From positions 1 to 46,920 of the forward strand of contig NZ_PVNE01000030.1 in NCBI RefSeq assembly GCF_003001905.1: a stretch of DNA of 46,920 bases. Direction: 5' to 3'. The position numbers and the translations under genes are program-made. Within the stretch, counting starts at the first letter, position 1. Each line of letters begins with the position of its first letter. Below are positions 41,589 to 46,920 of the stretch, in pieces. The notes under the pieces were generated by a model. The model ran no database searches and was not told where the DNA came from. It was given only the letters and a program-made list of their open reading frames with translations. The DNA is from Planifilum fimeticola (lineage in GTDB: Bacteria > Bacillota > Bacilli > Thermoactinomycetales > DSM-44946).

Positions 41589-41610
41589 GCCGGTCTGCAT
41601 CGACCGGCTT
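41587..41610 (+). terminator. Terminator after the SRAP gene
   Basis: AAGCCGGTC (41587-41595) pairs with GACCGGCTT (41602-41610), beginning at the stop codon. The following sequence GATATTGTATAAT also offers a -10 (41618-41623) for mnmL, so the terminator and promoter touch. Confidence 0.65.
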
Positions 41611-41704
41611 GATATTGTATAATGGGAACAGGCTCAAATCTGTGAACGCGCAACCCGCCACCACAGGCGGGATTTTGAAGGTCAGGAAGCGGGGAAGGAT
41701 CTGC

Positions 41705-42673
41705 ATGACACGGGAATCGACGAACAATCCTCTCCTGTGGGGAGAGAAACGATATCACACGTGGAATTACCATTTACGTCAAACCTTCGGCGAGAAGGTG
41801 TTCAAGGTCCCTTTGGACGGCGGCTTTACCTGCCCCAACCGGGACGGCACCGTCGCCGTCGGCGGCTGCACCTTTTGCAGTGCCCGGGGGTCCGGGGATT
41901 TTGCCGGCAACCGGCGCGACGATCTGGTGAAACAATTCCGGGAAGTGCGCGACCGGATGCATCAAAAATGGCCGCAGGCAAAGTATATCGGGTATTTCCA
42001 GGCCTTCAGCAACACCTACGCACCGGTGACCACCCTGCGCCCCATGTACGAGACCATTCTGGAGCAGGAGGGAGTGGTGGGCCTGTCCATCGCCACGCGT
42101 CCCGACTGCCTCCCCGATGATGTGGTGGAACTGCTTGCGGAACTCCACCAGCGGACCTATCTGTGGGTGGAGCTGGGCCTGCAGACGATTCACGACGAAA
42201 CCTCCCGGCTGATCAACCGCGGCCATGATTACGCCTGCTTCCTCGAAGGAGTGGAGAAACTGCGGCGCCACGGGATCCGCACCTGCGCCCACATCATCTA
42301 CGGCCTGCCCGGCGAGGACGAAGAGATGATGATGGAAACGGCCCGGGCTTGCGCCGCCATGGATATTCAGGGCATCAAGATTCACCTACTCCACCTGTTG
42401 AAAAACACGCCGATGGTAAAGCAGTACGAAGCGGGTTTGCTGCGCTTTCTGGACAAGGAGACTTATGTCCGCCTGGTGGTGGACACTTTGGAAATTCTGC
42501 CCCCCGACATGGTGATCCACCGGGTGACCGGGGACGGCCCCCCGGACCTGTTGATCGGTCCCCGGTGGAGCCTGAAAAAATGGGAAGTGCTGAATGCGAT
42601 CGATGACGAATTGAAAAAGCGCAACACTTGGCAGGGCAAAAAATATTCCCCCGAATACCGCGCAGCCCTGTGA
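41705..42673 (+). CDS. mnmL: Radical SAM protein of TIGR01212/YtqA type (MnmL)
   Basis: Encodes 322 residues. The iron-sulfur cysteines are in FTCPNRDGTVAVGGCTFC, the wider-spaced motif of the TIGR01212 group, followed by YFQAFSNTYAP, GLSIATRPDCLPDDV and WVELGLQTIHDETSRLINRGH. B. subtilis YtqA has been reported as MnmL, which acts with MnmM in making (c)mnm5U34 of tRNA. The immediate neighbour mnmM supports this. The ATG at 41705 has GGAAGG about 7 nt upstream. Confidence 0.9.
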   Translation: MTRESTNNPLLWGEKRYHTWNYHLRQTFGEKVFKVPLDGGFTCPNRDGTVAVGGCTFCSARGSGDFAGNRRDDLVKQFREVRDRMHQKWPQAKYIGYFQAFSNTYAPVTTLRPMYETILEQEGVVGLSIATRPDCLPDDVVELLAELHQRTYLWVELGLQTIHDETSRLINRGHDYACFLEGVEKLRRHGIRTCAHIIYGLPGEDEEMMMETARACAAMDIQGIKIHLLHLLKNTPMVKQYEAGLLRFLDKETYVRLVVDTLEILPPDMVIHRVTGDGPPDLLIGPRWSLKKWEVLNAIDDELKKRNTWQGKKYSPEYRAAL

Positions 42674-42732
42674 AGGTCCTCGGGCAAACCGCCCTATCAA
42701 GCATACCCCTTGAACCCTCTGGAAGGAGGCTT

Positions 42733-42774
42733 GTGATTCTCCGCAGGCGACGGAGAACGGGATCTTCGCCATGA
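42733..42774 (+). CDS. Arginine-rich 13-codon mini-ORF overlapping mnmM
   Basis: GTG 42733 starts a frame of 13 codons with five consecutive arginines, each a different codon (CGC AGG CGA CGG AGA), ending in TGA that overlaps the mnmM ATG (ATGA). A strong AAGGAGG ends 3 nt before the GTG, rather close but the only good ribosome site in the gap. mnmM itself has no well-spaced site, so it may be translated by coupling. The mini-ORF could also be chance. Confidence 0.4.
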   Translation: MILRRRRRTGSSP

Positions 42775-43352
42775 TTCTCCCTTCCATCCTTTCCCTGTCC
42801 AAACAGCTGATCCGGCAGGCGCTCCACCCGGGGGACGCGGCGGTGGACGCCACCGTGGGAAACGGACATGACACCCTCTTCCTCGCGGAAACGGTGGGGG
42901 CCTCCGGCCTCGTCTTCGGCTTCGATATCCAGGCGGAGGCGCTCCAAGCCGCGCGCTGCCGCCTGGAGGCGGCCAACCTGGAGGGACGGGTCACCCTGTT
43001 TAAGGAAAGCCACCACCGGATGGCGGATTGCCTGCCTGCCGAAGTGCACGGCCGGATCAAGGCCGTGATGTTCAATCTGGGATACCTTCCCCACGGCGAC
43101 CATGCGATCATCACCCGCCCCGAAACCACCGTTCCCGCCCTGGATGCCGCTGCCCGACTCCTCGTCCCCGGAGGCATGATGAGCGTCGTCCTCTACACCG
43201 GTCACCCGGGTGGTCCCGAGGAATCCGAGGCGGTGATCCGGTGGGCGAAAAAGCTCAGCCCCCACCGGTTTCAAACCATGTGGGTTCAACTGCCCAACCG
43301 GAATCATGCCCCTTCCCTCCTTGCCGTGGAAAAGCGACGGGAAGCCCCTTAA
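42771..43352 (+). CDS. mnmM: tRNA 5-aminomethyl-2-thiouridine methyltransferase (MnmM/YtqB)
   Basis: Encodes 193 residues of a class I SAM methyltransferase. The SAM motif I is DATVGNGHDTLFLAE, followed by VFGFDIQAEAL, FNLGYLPHGDH and LLVPGGMMSVVLYTGHPGG, all typical of YtqB. YtqB has been reported to methylate nm5s2U34 to mnm5s2U34 (MnmM) in bacteria lacking MnmC. Next to mnmL it completes a wobble-uridine module. Its ATG overlaps the stop of a 13-codon ORF. Confidence 0.92.
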   Translation: MILPSILSLSKQLIRQALHPGDAAVDATVGNGHDTLFLAETVGASGLVFGFDIQAEALQAARCRLEAANLEGRVTLFKESHHRMADCLPAEVHGRIKAVMFNLGYLPHGDHAIITRPETTVPALDAAARLLVPGGMMSVVLYTGHPGGPEESEAVIRWAKKLSPHRFQTMWVQLPNRNHAPSLLAVEKRREAP

Positions 43353-43361
43353 AGGCAAAAA

Positions 43362-43400
43362 ACCGGCCCGGAGCCGTTCATGTTCGGCTTCCGGGCCGGT
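43362..43400. terminator. Bidirectional terminator between mnmM and the lipoprotein gene
   Basis: ACCGGCCCGGAGCCG pairs with CGGCTTCCGGGCCGGT (one bulge). On the minus strand six T follow, so it mainly serves the lipoprotein gene. Confidence 0.8.
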
Positions 43401-43418
43401 AATTCATTTCCTGCCGCC

Positions 43419-44282
43419 TTACTTCGCTTCTTCCGGAACGGTGATGGTGCCCTCAAAATTCCCCTTCAGATCCATCTTCATGTCCTGGACGATGTCCACC
43501 TTGATATCCTTGATATCCATCTTCGCATTCATGGTTTGTTCCACTTTTTTCTGTTGGAAGTTGTTTTCATCGATCCAAACTTTTTGGACATACTTGTCCA
43601 CCTTCACATTGATGTCATCCTTGCTGATGGGAAGGCTTTGCTCGAGTTGGGGCACCATGGCCGATCGGAGCGCATCTTCCATCTGTCCCAAAAACTCCGC
43701 ATCGACGTCCTTCGTCACGGTCACCTCGATCACATAAGCCCCGTCTTCCTTGCTCATCTTCAGGTTTTCATCCTGCTTGTCGCCCCGGAGCTTATCCACG
43801 AACTGGCGCAACTGTTCCAGAGCTTGGTTGGGGGTCTGGGTTTGACCACCCATTTGCGCCATATCCAAACCGTCCAACTGGCCTTTCGTCCAGCCGCCCG
43901 TTTCCGTCTTCTGATACATCATGTTGTCAACCATGTAAATTTCCATGGGCATCTCTTGGCCCATCATTTTCATGGAACCCTTCATGTGCATGGCCAGCGG
44001 ATCGGTCGTCATGTCCATGTCTATGTCGAAGGTTTGTTCAAGCTCCTCTTTCTGCCCGTTCAAATCCATGGTCATGGTCTGATTTCCGGTGATGGCATAG
44101 CTGAGTCCCTTCCCCTCTTTCAAGGCCTTATCGGCCTCAGACAGCACATCCTGCATGCCCAAGTTTTTCTTTTCTCCAGGCTTTTCGGCATCCGCCCCCT
44201 GCTCGGCGGAATTGCTGCATCCGGCAATCGTCAGCGCCGCCATCATCAACAAAATAAAAAAAGGACGCAAGATTTGTTTCAC
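43419..44282 (-). CDS. Lipoprotein, DUF6612/LppX-like
   Basis: Encodes 287 residues. A signal peptide ends in the lipobox LTIAGC (Cys22). The mature protein is methionine- and aspartate-rich with long beta-strand patterns (MTMDLNGQKEELEQTFDIDMDM, MHMKGSMKMMGQEMPMEIYMV in pieces), fitting DUF6612, and resembles LolA/LppX-type envelope proteins. It has a C-terminal domain with VDKYVQKVWIDENNFQ. Possibly a lipid or hydrophobic-ligand carrier. The start is GTG 44282, 8 nt after GGAGGGAG; the longer open frame to 44366 is not used. Confidence 0.85.
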   Translation of the reverse strand: MKQILRPFFILLMMAALTIAGCSNSAEQGADAEKPGEKKNLGMQDVLSEADKALKEGKGLSYAITGNQTMTMDLNGQKEELEQTFDIDMDMTTDPLAMHMKGSMKMMGQEMPMEIYMVDNMMYQKTETGGWTKGQLDGLDMAQMGGQTQTPNQALEQLRQFVDKLRGDKQDENLKMSKEDGAYVIEVTVTKDVDAEFLGQMEDALRSAMVPQLEQSLPISKDDINVKVDKYVQKVWIDENNFQQKKVEQTMNAKMDIKDIKVDIVQDMKMDLKGNFEGTITVPEEAK

Positions 44283-44510
44283 TGCTACGTCTCCCTCCAC
44301 CAATGTTTTACTATGTAGAGTGAGTTTGCCGGAAAGTCCGGAGCTTGTCCCACTCGTGGGGTCCATTATATCCCACGATAATGGAAATGTCCATCCCGTA
44401 ACAGGTGGAAAACCAAAAAGTTGTAATACACTTCCCTAACCAAAGGGGTATATTCATACAAATATAATAATTCAATTTCTAAAAATCCACCATTTTGCGC
44501 AGAAACAAAA
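44283..44510. other. Intergenic region upstream of the lipoprotein gene
   Basis: About 230 bp. A possible minus-strand promoter is TTGAAT (44470-44475) and TATACC (44447-44452), 17 bp apart. Nothing else is recognised. Confidence 0.4.
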
Positions 44511-44511
44511 A

Positions 44512-44535
44512 AACATCTTCCTGAAGGAAGATGTT
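44512..44535 (-). terminator. Terminator of yugI
   Basis: AACATCTTCC (44512-44521) pairs with GGAAGATGTT (44526-44535); on the minus strand the stem runs into seven T. Confidence 0.88.
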
Positions 44536-44566
44536 GCAGCCGACGTACTGCTCTTCGTCCACTTCG

Positions 44567-44932
44567 TCAGCGCTTTTTCTGCTTGGCGGCCAGGGCGCTC
44601 AGACGCTCTTCACTGCTCTTCATGAACTTTTTCATCATATCCTCGAAGTCCGCGGGACCCCTGCGGCCACGGCGGTCTCCCCGCTGCGGACGGTCGTCGC
44701 TCAACGCTTTGATCGAAAGCGAGATTTTTCCGGGCGGTTCCACAGAAAGGACCTTCGCCTTGACCACATCCCCCACCGACAGCTCGTCTTCCACCTTCTC
44801 CACATACTTGGTGGAGATTTGGGAAATATGGATCAAACCCGTCTCTCCCGTCTCCAGTTTGACGAAAGCACCGAAGGGTTTGATGGCCACCACTTCACCG
44901 CTGACGATGGCTCCTTCCGTTACCTTGCTCAT
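44567..44932 (-). CDS. yugI: S1 RNA-binding domain protein (YugI, general stress protein 13)
   Basis: Encodes 121 residues. Residues 5-75 are an S1 domain: GAIVSGEVVAIKPFGAFVKLE, GLIHISQIS and VGDVVKAKVLSVEPPGKISLSIKA. A charged tail of RGDRRGRRG type and a helical end follow. The family associates with RNA or ribosomes. The ATG at 44932 follows GGGAG by 7 nt. Confidence 0.92.
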   Translation of the reverse strand: MSKVTEGAIVSGEVVAIKPFGAFVKLETGETGLIHISQISTKYVEKVEDELSVGDVVKAKVLSVEPPGKISLSIKALSDDRPQRGDRRGRRGPADFEDMMKKFMKSSEERLSALAAKQKKR

Positions 44933-44966
44933 TCAAACACTCCCGATGTGATATTCATTCTGTACG

Positions 44967-44995
44967 AAGATACCATTAATTTGTCCCCAAGTCAA
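44967..44995 (-). promoter_or_regulatory. SigA-type promoter of yugI
   Basis: On the minus strand TTGACT (44990-44995) and TATCTT (44967-44972) are 17 bp apart, about 35 bp before the start codon. Confidence 0.65.
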
Positions 44996-45037
44996 TGGGC
45001 AAAATACCCAGGGATGTGATGCATCCGCTTTCACCGG

Positions 45038-45055
45038 ACATATATATATGTTATA
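45038..45055 (+). promoter_or_regulatory. Putative pckA -10 with adjacent palindrome
   Basis: A perfect 12-bp palindrome ACATATATATGT (45038-45049) abuts TATACT (45050-45055), a likely -10 for pckA with only a weak -35. In B. subtilis pckA is repressed by CcpN at its promoter; whether this palindrome is such a site is inferred. Confidence 0.35.
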
Positions 45056-45130
45056 CTTTTTTGCGTATGAGACCCGTCCAAGAAAACACATTTTTTCTGA
45101 ATTCTGAGGACTGGAGGCAAGATTGGACTC

Positions 45131-46708
45131 ATGAGTACTCCGATACATGCAGCCACGCAAAGCGACCCGTTTTCTTTCGATCGCAGGAATCGCAATCTCC
45201 CCGTTCCTGCGCTGGTGGAGGCGGCATTGGCCCGGGGGGAAGCCATCCTGACCCGGGATGGGGCCCTTCGAGCCGTCACGGGAAAATACACCGGACGCTC
45301 GCCCAAGGACAAATTCCTGGTTGACGAGCCTTCCATCCGGGGAAAGATCGATTGGGGTCCCGTCAACCAACCGATGGACCCGGAGGTGTTTGACCGGTTA
45401 TACCGGCGGGTGGCGGATTACATAGAAAGGCGGCAGCCCTACATCTTCGACGGATTTGCCGGAGCGGACCCGTCCCACCGCCTGCCCATCCGGGTGATCA
45501 ATGAACTGGCCTGGCACAACCTGTTTATCCGGCAGTTGCTGATCCGTCCCACGGAGCAGGAACTGGCCGAACACCGTCCGGAATTGACACTGATCGTCGC
45601 TCCCGGATTCAAGGCGGACCCTGAGCGCGACGGAACCCGTTCCGAGACCTTCATCGCCGTCAGCCTGGAGCGCGGACTGATCCTGATCGGCGGCACCTAT
45701 TACGCCGGCGAAATGAAAAAATCGATCTTCAGCGTGATGAACTACTTGTTGCCGGAAAAGGACGTTCTCCCGATGCATTGTTCCGCCAACGTCGGAGAAA
45801 ACGGAGATGTCGCCCTCTTCTTCGGCCTGTCCGGCACCGGAAAAACCACCTTGTCCGCCGACCCTGAGCGTCAGCTGATCGGGGACGATGAACACGGATG
45901 GTCCAGCCGGGGAATCTTCAACATTGAAGGAGGCTGTTACGCGAAATGCATCGGCCTGTCCCGGGAGAAGGAACCGCAGATCTGGGAGGCCATCCGTTTC
46001 GGATCGGTTCTGGAGAACGTGATGCTGGATGACCAGCGCAACCCCCTCTACGATCGGAAGGATATCACGGAAAACACCCGGGCGGCCTATCCCGTCGATT
46101 ACATTCCCTCCTCCGTCGTGCCGGGAATTGCCGGTCATCCGAAGGTGATCCTCTTTCTGACCGCCGATGCATCCGGCGTCCTCCCCCCGATCTCCCGACT
46201 GACGCCGGAACAGGCGATGTACCACTTCCTTTCGGGGTACACCAGCAAACTGGCGGGAACCGAGAGGGGAATCGTCGAACCGGAGGCCACCTTCTCCGCC
46301 TGTTTCGGAGCTCCCTTCCTCCCGCGCCCGCCCCTCGTTTACGCTGAAATGCTGGGCAAAAAGATCGCCGAGCATGGCGTCCGGGTTTACCTGGTGAACA
46401 CCGGCTGGTCCGGCGGCCCCTACGGAGTCGGAAAGCGGGTGAAGCTCGCCTACACCCGGGCCATGGTCCGGGCGGCCATCAAGGGAGACTTGGAACAGGT
46501 GCCGATGACGCCCGATCCCATTTTCCAGGTGGCGGTCCCCGAATCCTGTCCGGGCGTCCCGAAGGAAATTCTCTGGCCGCGAAACACCTGGAATGACCCG
46601 GAACAATTTGACAGGCAAGCCCGGGAGCTGGCCCGTCGCTTCCAGGAAAACTTCGCCAAGTTCAAGGATGTTCCCCAATCGATCCGCGCTGCCGGTCCGA
46701 AAGCCTAA
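45131..46708 (+). CDS. pckA: Phosphoenolpyruvate carboxykinase (ATP)
   Basis: Encodes 525 residues, the usual length. It converts oxaloacetate and ATP to PEP and CO2 at the start of gluconeogenesis. The kinase loop [13 protein letters not shown] (near 234), the metal-binding [36 protein letters not shown] and [14 protein letters not shown] are all present. The ATG at 45131 has GGAGG about 13 nt upstream, rather far. It is a single gene, cut off from further DNA by an IS1182-type element. Confidence 0.97.
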   Translation: MSTPIHAATQSDPFSFDRRNRNLPVPALVEAALARGEAILTRDGALRAVTGKYTGRSPKDKFLVDEPSIRGKIDWGPVNQPMDPEVFDRLYRRVADYIERRQPYIFDGFAGADPSHRLPIRVINELAWHNLFIRQLLIRPTEQELAEHRPELTLIVAPGFKADPERDGTRSETFIAVSLERGLILIGGTYYAGEMKKSIFSVMNYLLPEKDVLPMHCSANVGENGDVALFFGLSGTGKTTLSADPERQLIGDDEHGWSSRGIFNIEGGCYAKCIGLSREKEPQIWEAIRFGSVLENVMLDDQRNPLYDRKDITENTRAAYPVDYIPSSVVPGIAGHPKVILFLTADASGVLPPISRLTPEQAMYHFLSGYTSKLAGTERGIVEPEATFSACFGAPFLPRPPLVYAEMLGKKIAEHGVRVYLVNTGWSGGPYGVGKRVKLAYTRAMVRAAIKGDLEQVPMTPDPIFQVAVPESCPGVPKEILWPRNTWNDPEQFDRQARELARRFQENFAKFKDVPQSIRAAGPKA

Positions 46709-46717
46709 TAGATCAAA

Positions 46718-46740
46718 AGCCCTCCCTCGTCGGGAGGGCT
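46718..46740 (+). terminator. Terminator stem of pckA, T tract missing
   Basis: AGCCCTCCC (46718-46726) pairs with GGGAGGGCT (46732-46740), 10 bp after the pckA stop. The next bases are GAGGCTATTG instead of T residues, consistent with the IS element having inserted right after the stem. Confidence 0.6.
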
Positions 46741-46750
46741 GAGGCTATTG

Positions 46751-46781
46751 ACAAACCCAGCGGAAAAACCGCTGGGTTTGT
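46751..46781. repeat. Perfect hairpin near the end of the IS1182 element
   Basis: ACAAACCCAGCGG and CCGCTGGGTTTGT form a 13-bp perfect inverted repeat around AAAAA. It lies inside the 3' end of the transposase frame and could terminate read-in or read-out transcription. Confidence 0.7.
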
Positions 46782-46920
46782 ATGCTAATTGGAAGAAAAT
46801 AGAGAAGAACAGACGGATAAAGGACCCGCCTTGGGGCCCATTGTTCCTCTTCCAAAGGAGCAAGGCCATTTTCTTGATGTTTTGGCAAACGGCAGTAAGG
46901 AGGCATTGCTCTGTTACTCT

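Larger units (their letters stand above)
46705..46920 (-). mobile_element. IS1182-family transposase, C-terminal fragment cut by window edge
   Basis: The reverse strand encodes 71 residues from the window edge: EQCLLTAVCQNIKKMALLLW is the characteristic C-terminus of IS1182-type (DDE_Tnp_1) transposases. The frame continues through the probable IS end near 46741 and through the pckA terminator, stopping at TAG 46705-46707 next to the pckA stop, so the last residues are probably host-derived. Confidence 0.8.

Overview
The window looks like chromosomal DNA of a GC-rich, Gram-positive Bacillota member. The best inferred placement is Thermoactinomycetaceae-like (Planifilum/Kroppenstedtia type). 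Signs are strong AGGAGG ribosome sites, frequent GTG/TTG starts, Bacillus-type genes (DUF1128, DUF309, DUF2203, yugI, ytqA/ytqB, ATP-type pckA, a four-gene pdh operon) and lipoproteins with signal II sites. No rRNA, tRNA or CRISPR array was seen. Both edges are cut through insertion sequences: the N-terminus of an IS5-family transposase on the left (1-94) and the C-terminus of an IS1182-type transposase on the right (46705-46920).

Left part (0.3-7.4 kb): a lipid-degradation cluster on the minus strand (TetR regulator, SCP2-domain protein, long-chain acyl-CoA synthetase, enoyl-CoA hydratase) with a self-overlapping TetR operator/promoter, then a secreted penicillin-acylase-family hydrolase on the plus strand. 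Next (7.4-10.7 kb) is the most striking locus: an HTH+TPR cytoplasmic receptor of RRNPP type whose last codons overlap a 42-residue secreted pro-peptide that is absent from ordinary ORF calling, followed by a terminator and an uncharacterised multi-pass membrane protein. This is probably an undescribed peptide quorum-sensing pair. Then come kynureninase, thpR, thiol peroxidase and a phnD-phnE-phnC phosphonate-type importer.

Middle (16.7-31 kb): a decayed SRPBCC/AHSA1 gene with several frameshifts; two small paralogous proteins of unknown function driven by promoters carrying the same 14-bp palindrome; an SDR; a sirtuin with an unusual N-terminal domain; D-aminopeptidase DppA; an Eis-like acetyltransferase; a DMT exporter; an MMPL/RND transporter plus YhgE-like partner with a divergent TetR regulator; and a sodium:solute symporter with a small membrane partner.

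Right part (31-47 kb): YdcF-like DUF218 protein, a membrane-anchored amidase-domain protein with a long charged linker, conserved DUF2203/DUF309/DUF1128 genes, a 4HBT thioesterase, the pyruvate dehydrogenase operon pdhA-pdhB-pdhC-lpdA, a SRAP protease-like DNA-protein crosslink sensor, the tRNA wobble-uridine pair mnmL-mnmM (ytqA-ytqB) with an arginine-rich mini-ORF, a DUF6612-type lipoprotein, yugI and pckA.
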